From Gemmatimonadota bacterium (GTDB taxonomy: Bacteria > Gemmatimonadota > Gemmatimonadetes > Gemmatimonadales > Gemmatimonadaceae), in the NCBI GenBank assembly GCA_016871855.1, contig VHBQ01000003.1, forward strand, positions 1 through 64,000: a stretch of DNA of 64,000 bases, in the 5' to 3' direction. Numbering within the stretch: position 1 is the first letter of the stretch; every line of letters begins with the position of its first letter. Under the pieces are notes generated by a model. That model made no database searches. It saw only the letters and a list, made by a program, of their open reading frames with translations, and was not told the origin of the DNA. Shown here in pieces: positions 16,983 through 26,725 of this stretch. A program made the translations under genes and the position numbers.

Positions 16983-17966
16983 ATGAGTGCTCCCACTGCC
17001 CCCGCGGTCTTCGACCGCCTTGCCGCCCTGTCCGACGCCACCCGCGCGCGGCTGCTCGCCTGCCTGGAGCGGCACGAGCTGACCGTCGGCGAGCTGCAGG
17101 ACGTGCTGCAACTGCCGCAGTCCACGGTGAGCCGCCACCTCAAGGCGCTGGCCGACGCGGGGTGGGTGTCGTCGCGCGAGTCCGGCCCGAGCAACCGCTA
17201 CCGGATGGCCGGTCGCGAGCTCGAGGCGGGGGCGCGGCGGCTCTGGCACACGGTGCGCGAGGAGGTCGCGCGCCATCCGGCCGCCGAGCGCGACGCGGCG
17301 CGCGTGCACGAGGTGATCGCCCGCCGGCACGCGAATTCGCAGGAGTTCTTCGCCTCCGCCGCTGGGCAATGGGACCGACTGCGCAGCGAGCTGTTCGGCG
17401 CGCGCCCGGAGCTCTTCGCCCTGCTTGGCCTGCTGGAGTCCACGTGGGTCGTCGCCGACCTGGGCTGCGGCACGGGGCAGCTCGCCGAGACCATCGCGCC
17501 ATTTGTCCGCCGGGTGATCGCGGTGGACGAGTCGCCGGCCATGCTCCGCGCGGCGCGGGCGCGTTTGCAGGGTGTGGAGCACGCGGAAGTCCATGCGGGA
17601 TCGCTCGAGGCGCTGCCGCTGCCAGCGCGCACGGCGCACGTCGCCGTGCTGTCGCTCGTGCTCCCGTACGTGGCCGATCCCGGCGCCGCACTGGCTGAGG
17701 TGCGCCGCATCCTCGTGCCGGGCGGCCGCGCGATCATCGTCGACATACTCCCGCACGAGCACGACGAGTACCGTCAAACGATGGGGCACCAGCGCCTCGG
17801 CGTGGATGCCCACCAGCTGGCCGCGTGGGCGCTCGCCGCGGGATTCGCCGCCTCGCGCCTGCAGGCCCTTCCGCCGATTCCAGGTGCGAAGGGGCCGTCA
17901 TTGTTCGCCGCGGTCCTCACCACGCCTGCGCGCGCAGCCAAGCGGCGCGCAAGCAAGGTCCGCTAG
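16983..17966 (+). CDS. ArsR-family regulator fused to SAM methyltransferase domain
   Basis: Protein of 327 residues. Residues 1-85 form an ArsR winged helix ([20 protein letters not shown], then [19 protein letters not shown] as recognition helix). No ArsR metal-binding cysteines are seen. From about 120 there is a class I methyltransferase domain with [14 protein letters not shown] and a motif IV region [11 protein letters not shown]. Such fusions are known next to methionine/SAM-cycle genes, and here the next gene is S-adenosylhomocysteinase. The likely role is sensing the SAM/SAH state and controlling itself and ahcY through TATCCGGATA. The in-frame extension upstream to 16878 is repeat sequence and is not used. 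Confidence 0.87.
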   Translation: MSAPTAPAVFDRLAALSDATRARLLACLERHELTVGELQDVLQLPQSTVSRHLKALADAGWVSSRESGPSNRYRMAGRELEAGARRLWHTVREEVARHPAAERDAARVHEVIARRHANSQEFFASAAGQWDRLRSELFGARPELFALLGLLESTWVVADLGCGTGQLAETIAPFVRRVIAVDESPAMLRAARARLQGVEHAEVHAGSLEALPLPARTAHVAVLSLVLPYVADPGAALAEVRRILVPGGRAIIVDILPHEHDEYRQTMGHQRLGVDAHQLAAWALAAGFAASRLQALPPIPGAKGPSLFAAVLTTPARAAKRRASKVR

Positions 17967-17990
17967 TCGCTTCGCATTGCTCGCGCCTCA

Positions 17991-18032
17991 GTCCACCGTC
18001 CACTGTCTACCGTCCACCGTCTTCCGTCGACC
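17991..18032 (+). repeat. 7-nt CCGTCCA tandem repeat (family B) before ahcY
   Basis: Degenerate tandem units of CACCGTC/TACCGTC, pyrimidine-rich on the sense strand, ending ten bases before the ahcY start and occupying the place where a Shine-Dalgarno would be expected. Confidence 0.75.
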
Positions 18033-18042
18033 ATCCGCCCCT

Positions 18043-19551
<1,509 letters not shown>

Positions 19552-19630
19552 AGAGACAACAGAGAGACAACAGAGAGACAACAGAGAGACAACAGAAAAA
19601 CAACAGAGAGACAACAGAAAAACAACAGAG
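19552..19630 (+). repeat. 11-nt AGAGAGACAAC tandem repeat (family A, left arm)
   Basis: Seven consecutive 11-base units, AGAGAGACAAC or AGAAAAACAAC, starting at the base after the ahcY stop codon. Purine-rich on the sense strand. The complementary arm lies at 19735-19796. Confidence 0.92.
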
Positions 19631-19653
19631 GGCTGCCTTCGGCGGCCCTCGTT
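19629..19653 (+). terminator. Rho-independent terminator of ahcY
   Basis: AGGGCTGCC / GGCGGCCCT stem with one G-U pair and a TTC loop, followed by CGTTTG. It begins in the last bases of the repeat arm. Confidence 0.65.
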
Positions 19654-19734
19654 TGCGTCGGGCGGTCTCTGTCCGGGGCGCGCGGTTTCGCCCATATTCG
19701 CTGCGGCCAGATGCTCGCCTGGCAGTGGCCGTCC

Positions 19735-19796
19735 TGTTGTCTCTCTGTTGTCTCTCTGTTGTTTCTCTGTTGTTTCTCTGTTGTCTCTCTGTCTCC
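19735..19796 (+). repeat. 11-nt GTTGTCTCTCT tandem repeat (family A, right arm)
   Basis: Five to six consecutive units of GTTGTCTCTCT or GTTGTTTCTCT, the reverse complement of the left arm at 19552-19630. They end one base before the ATG at 19798 and are pyrimidine-rich on the sense strand, leaving no Shine-Dalgarno. Confidence 0.92.
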
Positions 19797-19797
19797 T

Positions 19798-21426
19798 ATG
19801 CCTACTCGCCGCGACTTCGTCCGCACGTCATCCACCGCCGCGCTTGCTGCCTGCGCGCCCTTTGTCCATCGCCGCGACGCGCAGGTGGACGTTGTGATTC
19901 GCGGCGGTTCGGTCTTCGACGGGTCGCTGGCCGCGACCGGGATCGAGGCAGACGTCGCGCTCGACGGCGGGCGCGTGATCGCCGTCGGCCGTCGCCTGCG
20001 CGAGGCGGGGCGCCTTGAGGTGGACGCCCGCGGGCTGGCCGTCTCGCCCGGTTTCATTGACGTCCATTCGCACGGCGACGGGACGATGTTCGACGACCCG
20101 AACATGGAGTCGATGGTCCGCCAGGGCGTGACTACGGTTGTCGTCGGGCAGGACGGTTCGTCGCGCGCGCCGCGCGCGTCGGCCGATGAGGACGCGGACC
20201 GTGAGTCGATGAAGACGTTCTTCGACGCCGTGGACCGGCTCGTGCCGGGGGCCAACGTGGCCTCGATGGTGGGGCTGGGGACGGTGCGCGGCGCCGTCAT
20301 CGGCAACGCAAACCGCGAGGCGACGCCGGCAGAGATCGCGCGCATGGTCGCCCTCGTCGAGCGCTCGCTCGCCGACGGCGCCTGCGGCGCGTCCACGGGA
20401 CTGGAGTACACGCCGGGCGCGTTCGCGCCGCTCAGCGAGCTGATCGAACTCAGCAAGCCGCTGGCGAAGCGCCGCCTGCCGTACAGCTCGCACATGCGCA
20501 ACGAGGACGACCAGCTCGTCGAGGCGGTGGACGAGGCCATCGCGGTGGCACGCGGCGCGGGCTGCCCGCTGCAGATCGCCCACCTCAAGACGCAGGGGCC
20601 GCGCAACTGGGGGAAGCTCGACACAATCTTCGCGAAGATCGCCGAGACGCGCGCCGCGGGCGTGGACGCGGCCTTCGATCGCTATCCGTACCTCGCCTAC
20701 CAGACGGGCCTGTCAAACCTGTTTCCGGTCTGGGCGCGCGACGGCCAGCCCGAGGACTTCCTTCGGCGGCTCGACGAGCCCGAAACGGCGGCGCGAATCC
20801 GCGCGTATGCGGAGGAGAAGGCGGCGCTCATCGGCGGCTGGCAGAACGTGCAGATCTCGAGCGTGTCGAATCCCGCGGACAAGACGGCCGAGGGACAGCG
20901 GCTGAACGCGGTGGCCGCGGCGCGCGGCCTGGCGCCCTACGAGACCGCAATGGCCCTGCTCAAGGGGAACCGCGGCAGCGTCGGGATGGTCGGCTTCGCA
21001 ATGAGCGAGGAGAACCTCGAGCGCATCCTCCAACATCCGCAGGCAATGGTCTGCTCCGATGGCGGCTCGCTCGCGGTGAGCGGCCCGGCGCGCCGGGGGC
21101 ATCCGCATCCGCGCGGCGCCGGGACCTTCGCCCGCGTGCTCGGCCGCTACGTCCGCGAGCGGAAGGCGCTCTCGCTCGGCGCCGCCATCCACAAGATGAG
21201 CGCGCTCAGCGCCGAGCGGCTTCGCCTGGCCCGGCGTGGGTACTTACGCGCCGGCGCATTCGGCGACGTCGTGGTGTTCGACCCGGGAACCGTCGCCGAC
21301 ACAGCGACATTTGAGAATCCGTTCCAGTACGCCGTCGGCGTGAAAGCCGTGTTCGTGAACGGGGCGATGGCGCTATTGGACGGCGAGCGAGGTGCGCGAT
21401 CCGGACGCGCGCTGCGCGTGACGTAG
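19798..21426 (+). CDS. N-acyl-D-amino-acid deacylase / D-aminoacylase-like amidohydrolase (exported)
   Basis: Protein of 542 residues with a Tat-like N-terminus (TRRDFVRTSS then a short hydrophobic run). The amidohydrolase fold is marked by DVVIRGGSVFDGS, PGFIDVHSHGDG (metal-binding HxH near residue 82), GVTTVVVGQDGSS, SSHMRNEDD, QIAHLK, and the catalytic aspartate in CSDGGS. The GACGASTGLEY-type segment is characteristic of D-aminoacylases and the related D-glutamate deacylase group. The predicted reaction is hydrolysis of N-acyl D-amino acids in the periplasm. Its start is preceded only by the pyrimidine repeat. Confidence 0.85.
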   Translation: MPTRRDFVRTSSTAALAACAPFVHRRDAQVDVVIRGGSVFDGSLAATGIEADVALDGGRVIAVGRRLREAGRLEVDARGLAVSPGFIDVHSHGDGTMFDDPNMESMVRQGVTTVVVGQDGSSRAPRASADEDADRESMKTFFDAVDRLVPGANVASMVGLGTVRGAVIGNANREATPAEIARMVALVERSLADGACGASTGLEYTPGAFAPLSELIELSKPLAKRRLPYSSHMRNEDDQLVEAVDEAIAVARGAGCPLQIAHLKTQGPRNWGKLDTIFAKIAETRAAGVDAAFDRYPYLAYQTGLSNLFPVWARDGQPEDFLRRLDEPETAARIRAYAEEKAALIGGWQNVQISSVSNPADKTAEGQRLNAVAAARGLAPYETAMALLKGNRGSVGMVGFAMSEENLERILQHPQAMVCSDGGSLAVSGPARRGHPHPRGAGTFARVLGRYVRERKALSLGAAIHKMSALSAERLRLARRGYLRAGAFGDVVVFDPGTVADTATFENPFQYAVGVKAVFVNGAMALLDGERGARSGRALRVT

Positions 21427-21487
21427 CGGGCAGCGACGCGCGCGCCGATCGGGCGCGCCGGCGGCAGTCCGGTCCCCCTAGCGGATC

Positions 21488-21515
21488 TTGATGAACTACC
21501 GCATACTATTATAGA
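21488..21515 (+). promoter_or_regulatory. Candidate promoter in AT-rich island before DUF2892 gene
   Basis: TTGATG at 21488 and TATAGA at 21510 are spaced by 16 bases within an AT-rich patch (21495-21521) that is unlike the surrounding GC-rich DNA. Several overlapping TATA-like alternatives exist, so the exact -10 is uncertain. Confidence 0.45.
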
Positions 21516-21554
21516 TATATAACGCGAAATCCTCTCCCCCCTCTGGAGGTTACC

Positions 21555-21749
21555 ATGTTCAAGGTGAATGAAGGCACGGCGGATCGTGTACTGCGCGTGG
21601 CGGTCGGCGTGGCGTTGGTCGCGCTCGCCATCACGAAGGGCTGGATGTGGGCGTGGATCGGCGTCGTGCCCATCCTGACCGGCGCCACCGGCATCTGCCC
21701 GCTCTACTCGGTGCTCGGCATCAACACCTGCGGTGTGAAGAAGAGCTGA
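21555..21749 (+). CDS. DUF2892 (YgaP-like) small membrane protein
   Basis: Protein of 64 residues with the DUF2892 signature: an N-terminal MFKVNEGTADRVLRVAVGV, two hydrophobic segments, and GICPLYSVLGINTC at the end. GGAGGT lies seven bases before the ATG. The family appears alone or fused to rhodanese in YgaP. No rhodanese is nearby here, so the role is unknown. It is a monocistronic gene with its own promoter and terminator. Confidence 0.88.
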   Translation: MFKVNEGTADRVLRVAVGVALVALAITKGWMWAWIGVVPILTGATGICPLYSVLGINTCGVKKS

Positions 21750-21772
21750 AGTTTGCAGCACCCTCCTAACTG

Positions 21773-21803
21773 ACGCCCGCGCTTTGGCGCGGGCGTTGGT
21801 TTT
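21773..21803 (+). terminator. Rho-independent terminator
   Basis: Perfect ACGCCCGCGC / GCGCGGGCGT stem with TTTG loop, followed by TGGTTTTT, just after the DUF2892 gene. Confidence 0.9.
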
Positions 21804-21805
21804 TG

Positions 21806-21881
21806 GGTGCAGGGAGCAGGGAGCAGAGTGGGGTGCAGGGTGGAGGGAGCAGGGTGGGGTGCAGGGGGCGGGGAGCAGGGG
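21806..21881 (+). repeat. G-rich tandem repeat (family C, left arm)
   Basis: Units related to GCAGGGAGCAGGGTGGGGT, purine-rich on the sense strand, directly after the terminator of the DUF2892 gene. Confidence 0.82.
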
Positions 21882-21968
21882 CGAGATCGCAGTTGAAGCG
21901 GCGCTCCGGTGCGCTCTACATTCCTCCGGTCCGAACGGCGCCCTTCTTGGGAATTCTCTTCGCCCCGC

Positions 21969-22021
21969 AGCCTGCCCTCCACTCAGTACCCTGCCCCCTG
22001 CACTCCACTCTGTTCCCTGAA
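21969..22021 (+). repeat. C-rich tandem repeat (family C, right arm)
   Basis: Reverse-complement counterpart of the left arm (CCTGCCCCCTGCACTCCACT), pyrimidine-rich on the sense strand. It ends 18 bases before the M19 dipeptidase start. Confidence 0.82.
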
Positions 22022-22039
22022 CCCCGCACTTCGCCCACC

Positions 22040-23305
22040 ATGCGCCACTTCGTCGCCGCGCTCGTCCTCGCCATCCCGGCCCTCACCACCGCCCAGGCAC
22101 CCGATCCCTTCCTCGCGCGCGTCAAGAAGCTGCTGGCGACGACGCCGATCATCGACGGGCACAACGACGTGCCGTGGGAGATCCGCTACAACGCCCTCCG
22201 GCCGCGCGATGTGGACCACTTTGACCTGCGCACAGACCTCAAGGCGCAGGATACGGACCTGGCGCGCCTGAAGAAGGGCGGGCTCGGCGGCCAGTTCTGG
22301 TCCATCTACATCCCCGGCGAGGCGCGGGACTCGGGTTACGCGCGCATGCAGCTGGAGCAGTTCGACATCGCGCGCCGCATGATCGCGAAGTACGACAAGG
22401 AGATGGTCTTCGCGCGGACCGCCGCCGACGCGCGGCGCGCGATGGCTGTGGGCAAGGTCGCGTCCTTTCTTGGGATCGAGGGCGGACACGCCATCGAGAA
22501 CTCGCTCGGCGCGCTGCGGGTCTACTACGATCTCGGCGCCCGCTACATGACCCTCACCCACAACGTCACGCTCGACTGGGCGGACGCGGGCACCGACCAG
22601 CCGCGGCACGGCGGGCTCACCCCCTTCGGGCGCGAGGTGGTGCGCGAGATGAACCGGCTCGGCATGATCGTGGACCTGTCGCACGTCTCGCCGGGGGTGA
22701 TGAGCGACGCACTCAACGTCAGTGAGTCGCCGGTAATGTTCTCGCACTCCTCGGCGCGCGCGCTCACCGACCACCGCCGCAACGTCCCCGACTCGATCAT
22801 CGTGCGGCTGAAGAAGAACGGTGGCGTGATGATGATCACCTTCGTGACCAACTTCGTCTCGGAGCGGCGGCGCCAATGGGATGTCGCGCGCGCCATCCGG
22901 TCACGCGAACTGGCCTCGGGCTTCGGCGGCGACACCGCGCGGTTGAGGCTGGCAATGGCGGAGTGGGACCGCGCGAATCCGCGCCCGGTGGTCACGCTCG
23001 CCGAGACGGCGGATCATTTCGACCACGTGAAGAAGCTGGCCGGCGCCGACCACGTCGGCATCGGCGGCGATTTCGACGGCGTCGGCGGCGACCACATCCA
23101 GGGGCTGGAGGATGTCTCAACCTACCCGGCGCTTCTGGCCGAGTTGGCCCGCCGCGGCTGGACGGACGACGAACTGCGCAAGCTGGCGAGCGGAAACATC
23201 CTGCGCGTGCTCGCCGAGAACGAGAAGGTCGCGGCGCGCCTGCAGAAGACGCGTCGGCCCAGCACCGTGACGATCGACGAAATGGGTCGCGGCCCGCGGA
23301 TGTAG
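22040..23305 (+). CDS. Secreted membrane-dipeptidase-like M19 peptidase
   Basis: Protein of 421 residues with a Sec signal peptide ending in TTAQA near residue 20. It has the renal dipeptidase fold with all zinc ligands visible: DGHNDVPW (HxD), LGIEGGHAI (bridging Glu), VDLSHVS, MFSHSSARAL (His), and GIGGDFDGV (Asp). It hydrolyses dipeptides, in related enzymes including those with D-residues. Another D-amino-acid-directed hydrolase lies two genes upstream. The frame is open farther upstream, but that part is repeat DNA. Confidence 0.93.
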   Translation: MRHFVAALVLAIPALTTAQAPDPFLARVKKLLATTPIIDGHNDVPWEIRYNALRPRDVDHFDLRTDLKAQDTDLARLKKGGLGGQFWSIYIPGEARDSGYARMQLEQFDIARRMIAKYDKEMVFARTAADARRAMAVGKVASFLGIEGGHAIENSLGALRVYYDLGARYMTLTHNVTLDWADAGTDQPRHGGLTPFGREVVREMNRLGMIVDLSHVSPGVMSDALNVSESPVMFSHSSARALTDHRRNVPDSIIVRLKKNGGVMMITFVTNFVSERRRQWDVARAIRSRELASGFGGDTARLRLAMAEWDRANPRPVVTLAETADHFDHVKKLAGADHVGIGGDFDGVGGDHIQGLEDVSTYPALLAELARRGWTDDELRKLASGNILRVLAENEKVAARLQKTRRPSTVTIDEMGRGPRM

Positions 23306-23339
23306 TCGAGCGCCGGCTCGCCGGTGAGGCGCCGCCGTC

Positions 23340-24290
23340 CTAGTGCTGCGCCGCGGATGCCGCCCGTGCCTGCAGCCACTGGCGCATAGTCACGAGGTCA
23401 GTGGCGATCGACGCGCCGATGCCTTCGAGCGTGGGACGGTAGGCCGTGGCGCCCGCGCCGCCGACGATAATCGGCACCTCGGCGGGCAGCGTGGCGCGCA
23501 GGGTCCGCAGCTCTCCGTCCAACCGCGGATCGTCCTGGGGAAAGATCACGCTCAGCGCCACGGCCTGCGCGCGGCAGACGCTGGTGGCATCCACGATCAC
23601 GGGTGCCGGCAGGTTGGGGCCGAGATAGACGACGTTCCACCCCATCGTCGCCGCGGTGGCCGCGGCGAGCTTCGCCCCCAGCTCGTGATGCTGCCCGGCT
23701 GGCGTCGTCACGAGCACGGTGGGCGCGCTTGCGGGCGGGGCATGCTGGTCGATGATCCACCCCAGCAGCTGACGTACGCCGGTCGAGGCGAGATGTTCGT
23801 GGGCCGCTGTCATCGTCCCCGCGTGCCACCGTTCGCCGACCGTGCGCATGAGTGGCGTCACCAGCCCTTCGAGCAGCTCATCCAGCGACAAATGGAGCGT
23901 GGCCTGCTTCAGCGACTGCTCAAGCGTGAAGGCGTCGAGCTGCTCGACGGCCGTCAGCACCTCGGCGAGGTACGGCTCCACGGCCAAGGCGTGCGGCGTG
24001 CGCCGGGCGAGGCGGGCGGCCTCCTCATGGCGCACGAGCCGATCCAGTGCGTCGTCGGTGAGGTTCGCCACCGAGGCGATGTTCCGCCCCGCGTCGACGG
24101 CGCGGGCGAGCAGGCGTAGCCGCGCACAATCCGACTCTGTGTACCAGCGCTGGCCGCCCGGCGACCGCGACGGCGCCACCGCGCCATAGCGGCGCTCCCA
24201 CGCGCGGAGCACGTCCGGCGACAGCCCGGTGCGCTCGGCGACGAGGCGCATCGGCAGCAGGTGCTCAGGACGGAAGGCGGGTTGATGCAC
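23340..24290 (-). CDS. CarH/LitR-like B12-dependent photoreceptor, MerR family
   Basis: Protein of 316 residues. Residues 12-80 form a MerR-type DNA-binding domain ([23 protein letters not shown]). A helical bundle and a cobalamin-binding Rossmann domain ([14 protein letters not shown] to IIVGGAGA) follow. The CarH signature is complete: Trp155-His156, then nine residues after the Trp, Glu165-His166, and His201/202 in HHELG as the lower cobalt ligand. CarH proteins bind adenosylcobalamin, repress in the dark and release DNA in light. The start is a GTG at 24290; ATG at 24251 is an alternative. It is divergent from the SRPBCC gene at 24410. Confidence 0.88.
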   Translation of the reverse strand: MHQPAFRPEHLLPMRLVAERTGLSPDVLRAWERRYGAVAPSRSPGGQRWYTESDCARLRLLARAVDAGRNIASVANLTDDALDRLVRHEEAARLARRTPHALAVEPYLAEVLTAVEQLDAFTLEQSLKQATLHLSLDELLEGLVTPLMRTVGERWHAGTMTAAHEHLASTGVRQLLGWIIDQHAPPASAPTVLVTTPAGQHHELGAKLAAATAATMGWNVVYLGPNLPAPVIVDATSVCRAQAVALSVIFPQDDPRLDGELRTLRATLPAEVPIIVGGAGATAYRPTLEGIGASIATDLVTMRQWLQARAASAAQH

Positions 24291-24356
24291 AGCGTGTGAA
24301 TGAAGGGTCGGAAAACGGCGGGGAACAGCGCCGGTGGCGAGTTGCGTTGGAGCTAT

Positions 24357-24369
24357 ACGGTATCACCGT
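24357..24369. promoter_or_regulatory. Inverted repeat ACGGTATCACCGT, candidate CarH operator
   Basis: A 5-3-5 inverted repeat in the 119-base region between the CarH-like gene and the divergent SRPBCC gene, 41 bases before the latter's start and next to TATACGG. It is the best operator candidate here. The half-site has not been compared with known CarH sites. Confidence 0.35.
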
Positions 24370-24409
24370 CTCCTCCTCAACGCACCACCCTACGCACAGG
24401 TTTCCGCGC

Positions 24410-24919
24410 ATGGGCTCCCGATCCTGGCACCTGACCACCTCACTGACCCTTCCGCTGCCCCTCGCGGAGGTCTTTCCGTTCTTCGCCGAGGCCGCCAACC
24501 TAGGGCGCATCACCCCGCCGGAGACGCGGTTCAGCATCCAGACGCCGTTGCCGATCGTGATGCAGCAGGGGACGCTCATCGACTACACCATCGGCGTCTG
24601 GGGCGTCCCGATGCGCTGGCGCACGCTGATCAGCGGGTGGGAGCCGCCGCACCGGTTCGTCGACGAGCAGCTCCGGGGACCGTACGCCGAGTGGGTGCAC
24701 GAGCACCGGTGCGTGGCCGTGGACGGCGGAACCCGCATTGACGACCATGTGCGCTTCCGGCTCCCGTTCGCGCCGCTGGGCGATCTGGCCGCGCCGGTCG
24801 TGCACCCGATGCTACGGCGCATCTTCACCCATCGGCAGCGCGCGGTGGCGGACCTGCTGGCGCCCGGAAGTCGCGGCGTCGTCATCGCCCCAGTGGTGAT
24901 CTCGCGATTCGCGCCGTAG
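24410..24919 (+). CDS. SRPBCC-family protein (possible light-regulated)
   Basis: Protein of 169 residues with the START/Bet v1-like SRPBCC fold seen in bacterial proteins of the 'SRPBCC/cell division inhibitor' type: [26 protein letters not shown] at the N-terminus, [32 protein letters not shown] in the middle, and a C-terminal helix with [10 protein letters not shown]. Ligand unknown. Homologues often accompany carotenoid or photolyase genes under light control. Here it faces the CarH-like gene, so regulation by that protein is a reasonable inference. Confidence 0.75.
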   Translation: MGSRSWHLTTSLTLPLPLAEVFPFFAEAANLGRITPPETRFSIQTPLPIVMQQGTLIDYTIGVWGVPMRWRTLISGWEPPHRFVDEQLRGPYAEWVHEHRCVAVDGGTRIDDHVRFRLPFAPLGDLAAPVVHPMLRRIFTHRQRAVADLLAPGSRGVVIAPVVISRFAP

Positions 24920-24967
24920 CAAAAGGGCCGTGCGTGCGCGCGGAATACGCGCATCACGCGCGCGCCG

Positions 24968-26062
24968 CTAGCGCGCCGCCAGCGTTTCGACGAGGGCGTC
25001 GAGCAAGTTCGTGATGGTCGCGACGCTCTGATCGCCCATGTGGCCGATGCGGAACGACGACGCGGCGAGCTTGCCGTAGCCGCCGCCCACGACGTAGCCC
25101 CGCTCGGCCAAGGCGTCGACCACCCGCCGCGCGTCCACATCATCGGCGGTCTTCACAACCGTGACCGTGTTGCTGCGCGATCCGGCGGGGGCGAGGATCC
25201 CGGTCACGCGGCCGCTCGGTCGCTGGTGCTCCACCCAAGCGTGGGTGGTCGCGGCCATTGCGGCGTGGCGCGCCCAGCGGCATTCCATCCCCGTGGGGCC
25301 AATGGCCGCCATCTGCGCCTCGAGCGCGTAGAACAGCGAGACGGCGGGAGTGTTGGGCGTCTGGTGCTTCGCGGCGTAGTGCGCGAACTCGACGATATCG
25401 AAGTACCGGCCGCGCGCCGGCGCCTCGGCAGCGGCGGCGAGATAGCGCTCGCTGGCGCAGCAGAACGCGAGCCCCGGCGGCAACGCGAGCGCCTTCTGGG
25501 AGCCGGTGAGCACGAAGTCGAGTGCCCAGGCGTCCGTCTCGACCGGCATCCCGCCCATCCCGGAGACGGAGTCGATCAGCGAGAAGGCGCCGTTGGCGTG
25601 CGCGAGTTCGGCGATGGCCTGCACGTCCTGCGCGGCCCCCGTGGACGTCTCGGAGTGCGCGGCGGTGACCGCGGCAAAGCGGCGCGCGCGCAAGGCGGAT
25701 TCCACCCGCTCGAGCGCGACGACCTCGCCGTACGGCGCCTCGAGCGCCTCCACCACGCGACCGCAGGCGCGGGCGATATCCGCGAACCGCGCAGAGAAGG
25801 CACCGTTGACCAGCGAGAGCACCGGTCCGGCGGGCGCGTTGCGGATGGCCGCCTCCATCAGGCCAGTGGCCGACGAGCTGCTGATAAATACGGGTCGCGT
25901 GGTCCGGAAGACGCGGCGGAGCCCTTCATCACAGTGCGCGTAAACCGCCTCGAACTCCGGCCCGCGATGCGAGATGAGCGGACGCTGCATCGCCGCGAGA
26001 ATCTCGGGGCGGACCTCGGTGGGGCCGGGGAGGAAAAAGGTGCCGAAGGCGGAAGCGGTCAT
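24968..26062 (-). CDS. Class V aminotransferase, probable phosphoserine/serine aminotransferase
   Basis: PLP enzyme of 364 residues of the AGXT/serine-pyruvate aminotransferase group: FLPGPTEVRPEIL at the start, SSSATGLMEAA (phosphate loop), and the Schiff-base lysine in VLTGSQKALALPPG near residue 195. The terminal FRIGHMGD is the substrate-binding arginine region. It overlaps serB by four bases and is the last gene of a serine-pathway operon. In several prokaryotes an AGXT-like enzyme replaces SerC, which is the role proposed here. Confidence 0.82.
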   Translation of the reverse strand: MTASAFGTFFLPGPTEVRPEILAAMQRPLISHRGPEFEAVYAHCDEGLRRVFRTTRPVFISSSSATGLMEAAIRNAPAGPVLSLVNGAFSARFADIARACGRVVEALEAPYGEVVALERVESALRARRFAAVTAAHSETSTGAAQDVQAIAELAHANGAFSLIDSVSGMGGMPVETDAWALDFVLTGSQKALALPPGLAFCCASERYLAAAAEAPARGRYFDIVEFAHYAAKHQTPNTPAVSLFYALEAQMAAIGPTGMECRWARHAAMAATTHAWVEHQRPSGRVTGILAPAGSRSNTVTVVKTADDVDARRVVDALAERGYVVGGGYGKLAASSFRIGHMGDQSVATITNLLDALVETLAAR

Positions 26063-26703
26063 GCCGAGAGGGCGTGTTCGACGAGTGTGGCGAAGGAATC
26101 GAGCACGAGCGCGGCGCCGGCGACGACGGCGTCGCGGCGCACGAATCCAATGTAAGCGGCGAAGGCGTCCACGGCGGGAGCCATCGCCAAGTCGGTGGCG
26201 CCGTCGCCCACCGCGAGGATCGGGCGGGGCAGGGCCAGCGCGCGGACGATCTCGAGCTTGCCCGCCTGCGTGGTGAGCGGCGACGGCTTCGCGTGCGTCA
26301 GCTTGCCTTGCGCGTCGGGCTCGGGCACCACGGCGTGCACGCGTTCGTCCGGCACGCCGAGCGCGCGCGCGAGCGGGAGCAGGGCGGGGCGCAGGCCGCC
26401 GCTGATGATGTGCACCACTACGCCCGAGGCGTGCAGCGCGGCGATGGCGTCGGCGGCGCCGGGGGCCACGGCACCGAGGTACGCGTCAGCCAGCGCCTCG
26501 ATATCCTCGTTGGTCGCGCCAATAGTGCGCAGGCGCTCGTCGTAGACGGCTTCGAGCTTGAGTTCGCCGTCCATCGCGCGCGCGGTGAGCGACTCCACCG
26601 CGCGCTGCACCTCTGGGCCTCGCCGCGCGGCGAGCCAGTCTACGCCCTCGATGCCGGCCAGCGTCGAGTCGGCGTCAAGCACGACGGCGGCGTAACGCCT
26701 CAC
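26059..26703 (-). CDS. serB: Phosphoserine phosphatase (HAD family)
   Basis: Protein of 214 residues with the phosphoserine phosphatase form of HAD motif I, DADSTLAGIEGVDWLA (nucleophile Asp near residue 10). Motif II is HIISGGLRP, and motif III/IV VGDGATDLAMAP is near residue 165. It dephosphorylates O-phosphoserine to serine. It overlaps the aminotransferase start by four bases and follows the FAD oxidase by 22 bases. Confidence 0.9.
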   Translation of the reverse strand: MRRYAAVVLDADSTLAGIEGVDWLAARRGPEVQRAVESLTARAMDGELKLEAVYDERLRTIGATNEDIEALADAYLGAVAPGAADAIAALHASGVVVHIISGGLRPALLPLARALGVPDERVHAVVPEPDAQGKLTHAKPSPLTTQAGKLEIVRALALPRPILAVGDGATDLAMAPAVDAFAAYIGFVRRDAVVAGAALVLDSFATLVEHALSA

Positions 26704-26725
26704 CGCGCCTCCCGCGCGCCGCAGG

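Noticed and set aside
17967..18042. SAH or SAM riboswitch before ahcY
   Set aside because: The 76-base gap is filled largely by a 7-nt repeat and shows none of the conserved riboswitch core elements I know.
19552..19630. Possible CRISPR array
   Set aside because: Units are only 11 bases, contiguous, without spacers, and no cas genes are present.
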